Assembly (NCBI GenBank): GCA_963575745.1
Contig: CAUYUJ010019114.1
Coordinates: 100,544 to 164,543, forward strand
DNA from: Prorocentrum cordatum
Lineage: Eukaryota; Sar; Dinophyceae; Prorocentrales; Prorocentraceae
Direction of reading: 5' to 3'
DNA length: 64,000 nucleotides
Shown here in pieces: positions 32,795-42,144 of this stretch. The stretch's first letter is position 1; every line of letters starts with the position of its first letter. Below the pieces are notes generated by a model. That model was not told the origin of the DNA, searched no databases, and worked only from the letters and a program-made list of their open reading frames with translations. The translations under genes and the position numbers were made by a program.

Positions 32795-33094
32795 ATCGAT
32801 CGGAGGTGAGGGGGTGAGATCGAAGTGGAACGGCGAGCACCCCTACCGGGAAATCGGTTTCGGTTTCGTGTTCGTGCGTGCCGTACGTGCGGGCGAGGCG
32901 AAGCTGCGAGGGCGGGCGAGAAGAAAGTCTCCTCCGGCTGAGGCGCGGCCGGACCAAATGTTTCCTTTCCGGGGGCCGGTGGCCCGCGGTGTCCCGCCGG
33001 CGTCCCGCCTCCGGCTGAGGCGCGGCCAGACCAAATGTTTCCTCTCTGGGGGCCGGTGGCGCGAGGTGTCCCGCCAGTGTTCCGCCGGTGTCCC
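32795..33094 (+). repeat. Satellite module A, copy 3, with a 77-bp internal duplication
   Basis: Same blocks as copy 1. CCTCCGGCTGAGGCGCGGCC occurs at 32931 and 33008. It leads into a GAT array as copy 1 does. Confidence 0.85.
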
Positions 33095-33160
<66 letters not shown>

Positions 33161-33240
33161 AATGATGATGGTGTCGATGATGTTGACGATGATGATGATG
33201 ATGATGATGATGATAATGATGATGACGGTGATGATGATGA

Positions 33241-33284
<44 letters not shown>

Positions 33285-33312
33285 GTAAGGGTGGTGATGA
33301 TGACGGTGTCCC

Positions 33313-33372
<60 letters not shown>

Positions 33373-33607
33373 TATGATGATGATGATGATGATGATGACA
33401 ATGATGATGATGATAATGATGATGATGGTGATGGTGATGATTGTGTCCCGGTGATGATGATGACGACGGTGATGATGATGATGATGATGATGATGTTGCT
33501 GATGACGATGATGGTGCCCCGATGATAATGTTGATGATCCTGATGAGGTTGATGATGATGAGATGATGATGATGATGATAGGATGATGTTGATGATGATG
33601 GCGTCCC

Positions 33608-33639
<32 letters not shown>

Positions 33640-33729
33640 GGTTGATGATGATGCTGTTGATGATGATGGTAATGATGATGGTGTCCCGATGATGCTGATG
33701 ACGTTGATGATGACGATGATGGTGTCCCG

Positions 33730-33761
<32 letters not shown>

Positions 33762-33857
33762 GATTTTGATGATGATGATGAGGTGATGATGATGATTATG
33801 ATGATGGTGGCCCGATGATGGTGATGCTGATGCTGATGTTGATTATGATGGTGTCCC

Positions 33858-33899
<42 letters not shown>

Positions 33900-34145
33900 C
33901 ATGATGGTGTTGTTCCGATGATGATGATGATGATGGTGTCCCGATGATGGTGATGTTGATGATGATGATGGTGACGATGATGGTGTCCCGATGATGAGGG
34001 TGATGACGATGATGGTGAAGATGATGATGGTGTTGATGATGCCGGTGATGAGATGGTGATGATTATGGTGTCCCGATGATGATGATGATGATGATTTTGA
34101 TGACGTTGATGACGATGATGTTGATGATGGTGGTGATGATGACGT
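33095..34145. repeat. (GAT)n array, second block
   Basis: Pure GATGATGAT runs with AAT/GTT variants and periodic GGTGTCCCGATGATG. It ends with the same TTGATGACGTTGATGACGAT phrase as the first block (31660). Confidence 0.95.
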
Positions 34146-34406
34146 TGATTGTGAAATCGATTGTGATATCGATGGCGGTCGGTAAGATCGCTAGTGATAC
34201 CGAATGTGGGATCGAGTGTGAGATCGATAGTGAGATCGGTAGTGAGATTGCTTGTGAGATCGTTAGTCAGATCGATTGTGGGATCGATCGAATGAAATAG
34301 ATCGAGTGAGATCGATTGTGAGATCGATCGAGTGAGATCGACCGAGCGAGACCGATAGCGAGATCGATCGTGAGATCGATCGATAGTGAGACCGATCGAG
34401 TGAGAC
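34146..34406. repeat. GTGAGATCGAT array, block 2
   Basis: Same units as 31691-31912, in the same position between a GAT array and the hairpin motif. Confidence 0.9.
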
Positions 34407-34462
34407 GTTGGTTCCTCCCCCCCCCAACCCTCCTTATCACCCGAAGGGTGGTCGTATAGATA
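34407..34462. repeat. Conserved hairpin motif, copy 2
   Basis: GTTGGTTCCTCC, C-run, AACCCTCCTTATCACCCGAA, GGGTGGTCGTATAGATACT. Same layout as copy 1. Confidence 0.8.
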
Positions 34463-36534
34463 CTGAGATTGATGTGGTGCCCCGAGGTGTCCTATGGTGT
34501 CCCGTGGTGTTCCGTTCAGTGAGGTCGATAGTGAGATCGATAGTGAGGTCGACAGGTGTCCCGTTGTGTCCCGTGGTGGCCCGTGGAATGAGATCGATCG
34601 TGAGATCGATACTCAGATCGATGTGGTGTCCCGTGGTGTCACGCTGAGTGAGATCGATAGTGAGATGAATAGTGAGATCGACAGGTGTCCCGAGGTTTCC
34701 CACAAAATCCCGTTGATTGAGATCGATAGTGGGATCGATCGTGAGATCGATCGTGAGATCGAAGTGGTGTCCCGAGGTGTTCCGTGATGTCCTATGGTGT
34801 CGCGCTGAGTGAGATCGATAGTGAGATCGATAGTCAGATCGTGTGGTGCCCCGAGGTGTCCCGTGGTGCCCCGTGGTGTCCCGCTGAATGGGATCGATAG
34901 TGAGATCGATAGTGAGGTCGACAGGTGTCACGTGGTGTCCCGTGGTGTCCCGTTGTGTCCCGTTGAGTGAGATCGATGTGGTGCCCCGAGGTGTCCCGTG
35001 GTGTCCCGCTGAGTGAGATTGATAGTGAGACCGATAGTGAGGTCGACAGGTGTCCCGAGGTGTCCCGTGGTGTCCCGTTGGGTGAGATCGATCGTGAGAT
35101 CGATAATGAGATCGACAGGTGTCCCGTGGTGTCCTATGGTGTCCCGCTGAGTGAGATCGATAGTGAGATCGATAGTGAGATCGATACTGCGATCGATGTG
35201 GTGCCCCGAGGTGTCCCGTTGTGTCCCGTGGTGTCCCGTTGAGTGAGATCGATAGTGAGATCGATAGTGCGACCGACAGGTGTTCCGTGGTGTTCCGTGG
35301 TGTCCCGTGGTGGCCCGTGGTGGCCCGTGGTGTCCCGTGGTGTTCCGTTCAGTGAGGTCGATAGTGAGATCGATCGTGAGATCGATGTGGTGCCCCGCGG
35401 TATGCCGTGGTGTCCCGCTGAGTGAGATCGATAGTGGGATCGATAGTGAGATCGACAGGTGTCCCGTGGTGTCCCGTTGAGTGAGATCGATAGTGAGATC
35501 GATAGTGAGATCGACAGGTGTCCCGTGGTGTCCCGTGGTGTCCCGTGGTGTCCCGTTGAATGGGATCGATGTTGAGATCGATAGTGAGATCGAGAGGTGC
35601 CCCGCGGTGTCCCGTGGTGTCCCATGGTGTCCCCAGGTGTCCCGCGGTGTCCCGTTGAGTGAGATCGATCGTAAGATCGATAGTGAGATCGACAGGTGTC
35701 CCGTGGTGTCCTATGGTGTCCCGCTGAGTGAGATCGATAGTGAGATCGATAGTGATACTGATAGTGAGATCGAGAGGTGTCCCTTGGTGTCCCGTGGTGT
35801 CCCGTTGAGTGAGATCGATAGTGAGATCGATAGTGAGATCGATATTGAGATCGATGTGGTGCCCCGAGGTGTCCCGTGGTGTCCCCTGGTGTCCCGTTGA
35901 GTGAGGTCGATAGTGAGATCGATCGTGAGGTCGATGTGGTGCCCCGAGGTGTCCCGTGGTGTCCAGTTGAGTGAGAGCGATAGTGAGATCTATCGTGAGA
36001 TCGATCGTGAGATCGATGTGGTGCCCGGAGGTGTCCCGTGGTGTCCCGCTGAGTGAGATCGATAGTGAGATCGACAGGTGTCCCGAGGTGTCCTGTGGTG
36101 TCCCGTTGAGTGAGATTCATCATGAGATCGATAGTGAGATCGATAGTGAGATCGATGTGGTGCCCCAAGTTGTCCCGTGGTGTCCCGCTGAGTGGGATCG
36201 ATAGTGAGATCGATAGTGAGCTCGACAGGTGTCCCGTGGTGTCCCGTTGAGTGAGATCGATAGTGATCTCGATAGTGAGATCGACTGGTGCCCCGAGGTG
36301 TCCCGTGGTGTCCCGTGGTGTCCCGCTGAGTGAGATCGATCGTGAGATCGATAGTGAGACCGATTGTGAGATCGAGAGGTGCCCCGCGCTGTCCCGTGGT
36401 GTGTCCCGAGGTGTCCTGTTGAGTCAGATCGATAGTGGGATAGATAGTGAGATCGATACTGAGATCGATGTGGTGCTCCGTGGTGCCCTATGGTGTCCCG
36501 TTGAGTGAGATCGATATTGGGATCGGTTGAGTCA
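34463..36534. repeat. GTGTCCCGTG / GATCGATAGTGA interleaved array, ~2 kb
   Basis: About 25-30 irregular units: GAGTGAGATCGATAGTGAGA, GATCGACAG or GATCGATGTG, then one to six GTGTCCCGTG decamers, usually closed by CCCGTTGAGTGAG or CCCGCTGAGTGAG. Long frames on both strands repeat the unit and are rejected as genes. Confidence 0.95.
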
Positions 36535-36602
36535 GATGCTGGTTCCCCCCCTCTCCCCCCCACACAACCTCCTTATCACCCGAAGGGTGGTCGTATAGGT
36601 AC
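36535..36602. repeat. Conserved hairpin motif, copy 3; right end of the satellite
   Basis: CAGATGCTGGTTCCCCCC, then ACAACCTCCTTATCACCCGA and AGGGTGGTCGTATAGGTACT. The satellite stops here. Confidence 0.8.
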
Positions 36603-36785
36603 TACGTATAGGGGCGACGCGCGCTTAGAGATCTTTCAGCACATGTTCGGTGGCGGGCGTTCTCTCGCCATACCGCCGCCCGGGCAACGATATACACTCG
36701 ACGATGTATGTACCATACGCTCGGACGTGCGCCTCCCGGGGGGGGGCGGGCTCATAGCACTAGGATGCCCCTCTGGGGCCCGGAG
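36603..36785. other. Unassigned short segment
   Basis: No recognised feature. Confidence 0.3.
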
Positions 36786-37235
36786 GAGTGGGAGGGGGAG
36801 GAAGAGAGGAGGAGGAGGAGGAGGAGGAGGAGGAGGGGAGGAGGAGGAGGAGGAGAGGAGGAGGAGGAGGAGGAGGAGGAGGAGAGGAGGAGGAGGAGGA
36901 GGAGGAGGAGGGGAGGAGGAGGAGGAGGAGGAGGATGAGGAGGAGGAGGAGGAGGAGGAGGAGAGGAGGAGGAGGAGGAGGAGGAGGAGGAGGAGGAGGA
37001 GGAGGAGGAGAGGAGAGGAGGAGGCGGAGGAGGAGGAGGAGGGAGGAGAGGAGGAGGAGGAGGAGGAGGAGGCGGAGGAGGGAGGAGGAGAGGAGGGAGG
37101 AGGAGGAGGAGGAGGAGGAGGAGGAGGAGGAGGAGGAGGGAGGAGGAGGGAGAGAGGCCGGGAGAGAGGAGGAGGAGGAGGAGATGAGGAGGAGGAGGAG
37201 GAGGAGGAGGGAGGAGAACGGGGTGCGAGGCGGGA
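36786..37235. repeat. GAG array, ~450 bp
   Basis: Nearly pure (GAG)n with GGGA interruptions. The 434-aa plus and 400-aa minus frames across it are artefacts. Confidence 0.95.
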
Positions 37236-38148
37236 GGAGGACCCCTCTCTCACCTCCTCCCCCCCTCTCCCCGAGCGCAGCCCCGGCAGGAGCAGCTTCC
37301 TCCTGGGGAGCCTCCTCGGGGGCGGCGAGAAGGGCTTCGCCGGCGGCGGGGGCCAGGCCCCGCCCTCCCGGGCGGCCTCGCGCCGGCCGCCGCCTCCCTC
37401 GAGGGTCGGTGCTCGAGGATCGAGTCCTCGGGGCTCCCTCGAAGCCCCTCGAGGATCGGGGGATCCTGGATCGCCCGCTCCCCTCCCCGTGCGGCCGGGA
37501 TTCCTGGGGGTCGGCGGTCGGCGTGTCGCTCCCCCGCTCCGTGCCCGCGGCGCCTCGGCGCGGCACGCCATCCACTTGCGGGCCCGCGGGTGCCCGCCCC
37601 GCGGAGCGGAGCGGCACGCTGTCCGCTCGCGGTGCATGGCGTGTCGCGGGGGCCGCCGCGGCGAGACGCGACGGAGAGAGCTCCTGACGGCACCTGCCGC
37701 CTTTCGATCCCCTCGCCCCAGGCATGCTCGCGTCGTGAACAGAATCACGGCGCCAGATGTTCGGCAGGGTTCGGCCTCCGGGGGCCCTCGCGGGGTTCCA
37801 GGGCCGTGAAAGCACAGCTTGGGACGAACAACCGGCAAGAGGTCGGGACTTCTGGGGGGCCCGTAGTGTAGAGTCCATACATCGAACGTCTGAGCCCCTC
37901 ATTGCACTCCTCCCCCCTTAGGGGCAATGATAGGGGGCGATAGGCCCAGGGGGGATTTATCGACCCCCAATCGCCCATTGAACACAACGCCGATAGGGGC
38001 CCGATAGCCCCAACCTGCCCAGGAATTTGCGGATTCACGATCGGGGGTCTTTCGCCGATCTATCGGCGATGCATCGCCGATTCCAGGTCGATGTGCCCCC
38101 CTATGCCAGCCCCCCACCCTATCATGGCCCGGGTTTCGCTTCGCCCGT
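37236..38148. other. GC-rich unassigned region
   Basis: 37395-37460 has CCTCGAGGATCG-type repeats. 37808-37860 matches the GACTCGGGA/GGTCGGGACTTC dispersed motif. 38040-38095 holds TCGCCGATCTATCGGCGATG, shared with 14990 and 26095. No gene is recognised. Confidence 0.4.
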
Positions 38149-38275
38149 TGCGCTTTGCCCGGCGAAGCAAACCCTTGCAAAGCGAACCCCGGCGCAGCGG
38201 AACCCCGGCGAAGTGAAACCCCTCCGAAGCGAAACCCGGCAAGGCGGAACCTTGGCGAAGCGAAGCGGGCGAGGC
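38149..38275. repeat. GGCGAAGCGAAACCC ~15-bp minisatellite
   Basis: Units such as GGCGAAGCAAACCC, CAAAGCGAACCCCGGCG, CGAAGTGAAACCCC and CGAAGCGAAACCC repeat about eight times. An inverted partner (GGGTTTCGCTTCGCC) precedes at 38131. Confidence 0.8.
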
Positions 38276-38478
38276 GACACACACGAATGCACTCGAGGCG
38301 TCCCAGAGAAGGCCTCGCCTTCGGGGGTCGAATGGCTTGTCGGCAGCTCTTTTGGCATCAGGGCCCGACCCCCCTCCGCCACTGTTGGCTTCGCGGCCGG
38401 GGGGCCCCACAACCCGAGGGCATGTATGGGATGTGCGCAGCTGGTAACAACGGAACGTGCGCCGACGAGGCGCTCCTC
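38276..38478. other. Unassigned spacer
   Basis: No recognised feature. Confidence 0.3.
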
Positions 38479-38721
38479 TAGGCCTCTTAGATGGGGTCCG
38501 AGTAGATGGGGTCGGAGGATCGCGCCGCATCTCTGATGCATCGGCGATGCAGCTCGATGTGGAGCCCGATCTTCTCCACGCCGGCGTCGCCGATACACCG
38601 CCGAGGTCGGCGATGCATGGCCAGTGAATCGCCGATGCATCGCTGATGCATCGCCGATGTATCGACGATACGGCGCGATCCTCCGACCCCATCTACTCCG
38701 ACCCTATCTAGGAGGCCTCTA
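38479..38721. mobile_element. 243-bp TIR element (GATGCATC family)
   Basis: The left end (GGCCTCTTAGATGGGGTCCG, then AGTAGATGGGGTCGGAGGAT, CGCGCCG) and the right end read in reverse (GGCCTCCTAGATAGGGTCGG, then the same AGTAGATGGGGTCGGAGGAT) match over about 48 bp with three or four differences. The core is built of CGCCGATGCATCG words. GCTCCTC flanks both sides (38472-38478 and 38722-38728), a possible 7-bp target duplication, although local sequence is CTC-rich. Related copies lie at 3090-3300 and, more diverged, 54225-54390. Non-coding. Confidence 0.65.
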
Positions 38722-39188
38722 GCTCCTCCCCCTCCTCCCACCACTGATGGAGGGTCAAAGAACCCCAGACCCTACTAACACGAGGAAGACGTGGCCTCAC
38801 TGAGGTCCCCGTCTTCGCACCGGGGATCACCGTCTGGGCGGCTCGGTCTGACACGCCTGCAGAACAGGTGTCCTGTATCCCTAATACTCTTGGCCCTCCT
38901 AACTTAAACTTAGGTCCCTCCCAACGGGTTAGGGGTATTTAAACTATTGTTTACGAAGCCTCTTCATCGGGCGGCAGCAGCTGGCACCAAAAACGGATCC
39001 CGGGCGCAAAACTCTTTGTGCGGGGGGGGGGCCAGGAGATCTGCAGCCGCGGACTGGACAGTTCCTATCGGAGGATGTCCGCCCAGGCATCTGGCCGCTC
39101 CAAAGTTTGTTGTTCGGTGCGTGGGCCCCGGAGGTCTGGACCACACCCCCAGGGTCGGGCGGTTGGAAACTGGCGGTGGCCTAGATTC
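38722..39188. other. Unassigned segment
   Basis: No gene is recognised. A G9 run lies near 39020. Confidence 0.35.
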
Positions 39189-39355
39189 GGGGGTGGACAG
39201 ACCTCCTACCCTGACACGTCGATTAGTGAATGGTCCGTTTTCGGTTCTCGAGAGGGCGCCGCGGCCGTCATTTTCCAGGTGTGCGCCCGCCAGGTGTGGG
39301 CCCGAGGTCGTTCTCACTAAACCACGTTTTACTGAAGGGGGGTCTGTCCATCCCC
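39189..39355 (+). mobile_element. 167-bp GGGGTGGACAGAC TIR element, copy 1
   Basis: It starts GGGGGTGGACAGACCTCC and ends GGGGGGTCTGTCCATCCCC, an 18-bp inverted repeat with two mismatches. Further in, CACGTCGATTAGTGAA faces TTCTCACTAAACCACG, extending the TIR imperfectly to about 45 bp. The core TCCGTTTTCGGTTCTCGAGA and GCCGTCATTTTCCAGGTGTG is shared with copies 2 and 3. Non-coding. Confidence 0.7.
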
Positions 39356-39488
39356 GATAGATGGGGGGGTGCAGAAAAGGGCCCCGAAAGGGGCACGTTG
39401 GGGCCCCTCTTGGGAGCCAGCAGGGGCCCAAAGAGGGGCCCCTAAAGTGGCCCTCTAGGACTCATGTCTTCACCCCCCCGTATGTGTC
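39356..39488. repeat. Spacer with GGGGCCCCTCTT hairpin
   Basis: Perfect 12-bp arms GGGGCCCCTCTT (39400-39411) and AAGAGGGGCCCC (39431-39442) with a 19-nt loop. Confidence 0.7.
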
Positions 39489-39656
39489 GGGGGTGGACAG
39501 AGCCCCCAACAGTGACACGTCGATTCGTGAATTGTCCGTTTTCGGTTCTCGAGAGGGCGCCGTGGCCGTCATTTTCCAGGTGTGCGCCCGCCAGGCTTGG
39601 GCCTCAGGTCGTTTTCACTAAACCACGTTTTATTAAAGGGGGGTCTGTCCATCCCC
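39489..39656 (+). mobile_element. GGGGTGGACAGAC TIR element, copy 2
   Basis: 168 bp, about 90 percent identical to copy 1 by eye across the core and both ends. It starts exactly 300 bp after copy 1. Confidence 0.7.
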
Positions 39657-40615
39657 GAATACCCCATACTAACGTCACCCTCCATCACCACCCGCCCGAC
39701 AGGGCCTTTCTTTCGTCCTGAAAACGGCCAGACGTTGGCCGCTCTAATTGTTGTCGGAGCGTCGGATCTCTGTCTGGGGAGGCCGCGATAACAACGCGGG
39801 CTCACAGCGCCCGGTCTCACAACGTGTACTTTGGCCGACTTCGCAAGTAGGGCGGAAATGTTCGCCTTCCTTCCGAAGCTCATTTGACGTCGATACTTTG
39901 CCGTCACTCTTCCCGCCTTACCTTTGCAGAGGAGGCGGCAATTGGTCGCCCTATTTCTCGGAGGCGGACATCTCCGCCCTACCGTTTCGCATCGCTTGGG
40001 GTGCATGTCCGACAGAGTTCCAAGTTGGATAATCAACCAAAGTGCGGTCGGATCGAGGTTTGAGATCGAGGTCGTTTCGGGGAGGGTGCCCTAGTGTTTT
40101 TGTTCGTGTTAGTGGGTGGTTCCTGTGTATCCTGGGGGCGGATACCCTCGAAGTCTCTTCAGTTTGGCTGGCGTAGGGTCTCATGTTCTCAAAGGTTGTT
40201 CTTCTGGCTTGCAGTCGACACGCATCGCAAGGATGGGCAACTTTCCCGAGTGTGCTGTTGCATCCTGGCCTTCTCGGTCTCTGCCTGGCCACCTCCGTTG
40301 GCCTCGCCCCGCTCGAGAAGCTCGGAAGCGGCCTTCCAAGGCCCTTGCACCCTTAGCATGCGTCCTGATGATACGGGCCGAGTGGTCCGGCTGCACGGCG
40401 GATCTGGAGCTGGGCCGAGCTCGGGCTCCGGGGGGGCCCCTCGCTGGTCGCCCTGGAGAGCGAGAGAGCGCCCCGCAGCGCAGCGGAGCCGGGGGCTCTC
40501 TGGCCGCGCGCCTTCGCCCACCCGCCCTCGCCGCGCGTGTCCCCACGCCTTGGAGACTCGACCGCATCGCTGAGGTCAGACCTGGAGGGTTTCTCCGAAT
40601 GTCTTAGGCGACCCG
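39657..40615. other. Unassigned region upstream of the LINE
   Basis: Overlapping short frames on both strands (for example plus 40116-40607) have no recognisable domain. Confidence 0.35.
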
Positions 40616-40664
40616 TCCTCCTCCTCCTCCTCCTCCTCCTCCTCCTCCTCCTCCTCCTCCTCCT
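40616..40664. repeat. CTC array at the 5' junction of the LINE
   Basis: About 15 pure CTC units, followed within two bases by the spliced-leader sequence. Confidence 0.95.
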
Positions 40665-40665
40665 T

Positions 40666-40702
40666 TCCGTAGCCATTTTGGCTCAAGCCGTATCGGCTCA
40701 GG
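40666..40702 (+). other. Relict dinoflagellate spliced leader (DinoSL), plus a partial second copy
   Basis: 40666-40687 is a 22-base match, with no mismatch, to the known DinoSL consensus as I recall it (TCCGTAGCC...TTTTGGCTCAAG). DinoSL is added to the 5' ends of dinoflagellate nuclear mRNAs by trans-splicing. Directly after it, CCGTATCGGCTCAGG (40688-40702) looks like a shortened second leader, as expected if the mRNA was reverse transcribed and trans-spliced more than once. It marks this as a processed-RNA end and not as an SL RNA gene, because no donor GT-intron or Sm-site region follows. Confidence 0.85.
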
Positions 40703-40812
40703 GTGGTCTGCGCGACCCGCTCGGCCTGCCTCGGGTCTTCCTGCTCCCTCTCCCTCGGGCCGGGCGCGCCTCGGCCGACGACCGTCCGCCCTCTGTCCCT
40801 CTCACTCACGCC
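40688..40812 (+). other. LINE 5' untranslated leader
   Basis: About 125 nt between the spliced leader and the first good ATG of ORF1. The ORF1 frame is open upstream, through this leader and the CTC array, but the ATG at 40813 has a favourable context (GCCATGG). Confidence 0.5.
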
Positions 40813-41748
40813 ATGGCTGAGGCCGCTCGTGGTGCAGGATCCGTGAACGGCCTGACTGCAATGCCTGGACAGACTCCCCCTCTTGCCCCTGCGTGGGCCG
40901 TGGGAGGGTGCGCGCCGCCGCCCGTGCCCGAGGTACCGTCGGAGGTGTCCGTGCAGCTCAGCGCCTTGACGGCGATTGTGAAAGAAGGGTTTACCTCGCA
41001 CACAGCAGAGTTTGAGTTGTTTCGCCAGCAGATGACAGTGATGGGGACCAACCTCGATCGAATGCAGGAGGAGTTCGCGGAGATGAATCGTCGCTCGGAG
41101 GCTCGTTGGGCAGAGATAAAGAAATCCCAGGACGCAGCGATCCACCAGGTTTCGGTTGACACAGATGCGAAGTTGGCGGCAGTAGTGGCAAAGATCGACG
41201 TTCAGATACACGAGTTACAGCAGAAGTTCTCGGCAGGTTCGTCGACTCGTGCCGATTCGGAGTTCGAGCTCGTGGGAGGTGATGAGGAAGGAGGGCGTCG
41301 GAAGATGTTGAGGACGTCGGGCCCCGACCAAGCCAGTGCAACTCGTCTCATTGTTCTAGGTTTCGAGAAGCCCCTGCTGGAAGCGTCTCTCGAGGAAGCG
41401 GTGGCCCCGATTGTCGCCGCGCGTAGTCCAGCTGGTGAAGGACCGATCGTTCGAGCATGCTCCCTCGCGCGGAAGGTGATCCTTGACCTCCCCAGTGCTC
41501 TGTCGTGCACGGCGTTCTTCGGTAAGAGCCAGACCATTGGTAAGACTGTATACCAGAACCCGATTGGGAACCAGGGCTGGGAGCTCCGCGCGCGTCGTGA
41601 CTTGCCCCCCGCCAGCCGCAAGTTGTTTTACTACCTGGGACAGACTCGTGCGATCATCGGGGAGGTCTTGGGGGAGAAAGGTTTCCAGGTGGGCAGCAAC
41701 GATCTCGGCGGTCAGATATCGGTCTCATTACGGCTACCCGCCCAGTGA
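40813..41748 (+). CDS. LINE ORF1 protein (coiled coil plus RRM-like region)
   Basis: An intact 311-residue open frame. ORF1 proteins of LINEs bind the element RNA and act as chaperones in the ribonucleoprotein. Residues 1-44 are Ala/Pro-rich. Residues about 45-140 are a predicted coiled coil (VSVQLSALTAIVKEGF, QMTVMGTNLDRMQEEFAEMN, IKKSQDAAIHQVSVDTDAKL, VAKIDVQIHELQQKF). After a charged linker (FELVGGDEEGGRRKMLRTSG), residues about 178-300 resemble an RRM-like fold of dinoflagellate LINE proteins (TRLIVLGFEKPLLEASLEEA, VILDLPSALSCTAFFGKSQT, GWELRARRDLPPASRKLFYY, QTRAIIGEVL). Chosen start: first in-frame ATG after the leader. It ends in TGA at 41746. A second frame, open from 41745 (96 residues, starting VILAKVTVLERGRPELVLIP), could be its broken continuation. 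The ORF1 call rests on position and layout more than on a diagnostic motif. Confidence 0.65.
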   Translation: MAEAARGAGSVNGLTAMPGQTPPLAPAWAVGGCAPPPVPEVPSEVSVQLSALTAIVKEGFTSHTAEFELFRQQMTVMGTNLDRMQEEFAEMNRRSEARWAEIKKSQDAAIHQVSVDTDAKLAAVVAKIDVQIHELQQKFSAGSSTRADSEFELVGGDEEGGRRKMLRTSGPDQASATRLIVLGFEKPLLEASLEEAVAPIVAARSPAGEGPIVRACSLARKVILDLPSALSCTAFFGKSQTIGKTVYQNPIGNQGWELRARRDLPPASRKLFYYLGQTRAIIGEVLGEKGFQVGSNDLGGQISVSLRLPAQ

Positions 41749-42144
41749 TTCTTGCGAAGGTCACGGTCCTTGAGCGCGGTCGCCCCGAACTCGTTCTGAT
41801 CCCTGAGGCCCTCGGAACGTTCGGAGTAGGTGAGCACGCTGCCTGCATTGTCACCCTTTTTGATCAGATTCGGCCCTTTGTGCGAGGGCCCCAGTTGTCC
41901 TGGAGCTCCCCGCCTCGGGATTCCCAGTGCGCTGCCTGGCTATTTTTGTCGGGTCCCTGGTGGTTCGGGCCCTCCCTGGGATGGTGGGCCTGTCGGGGGA
42001 AACCATCGGACCCGTGTGCCGAGCAGCCAGGATAGTGCTCAGCCAGCCAACCTGCGTTTTAATTTGAATTCAGGAGGACCGTTTACCCCTGGTGACCCGT
42101 CCTCTGGAGCGAACGGGGCGTTTGCTCCCTCTTCTGCGCTTACC
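41745..42144 (+). other. Inter-ORF segment of the LINE
   Basis: A 96-residue frame (41745-42035) overlaps the ORF1 stop by four bases and may be ORF1 or ORF2 sequence displaced by a frameshift. A second frame, open from 41830, runs into the endonuclease. The true ORF2 start is uncertain. Confidence 0.4.

Noticed and set aside
31773-33401. 542-aa minus-strand frame with His, Ile, Asp and Thr repeats
   Set aside because: It follows GATCGAT, GTGTCCC and GAT satellite units with no domain. The frame is kept because the units are multiples of three or lack stops.
36505-37902. 380-434-aa frames on both strands
   Set aside because: The GAG array and GC-rich flank produce open frames on both strands at once.
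40666-40702. SL RNA gene
   Set aside because: No GT donor and no intron/Sm-site segment follow the leader. It is joined directly to a LINE leader and ORF1.
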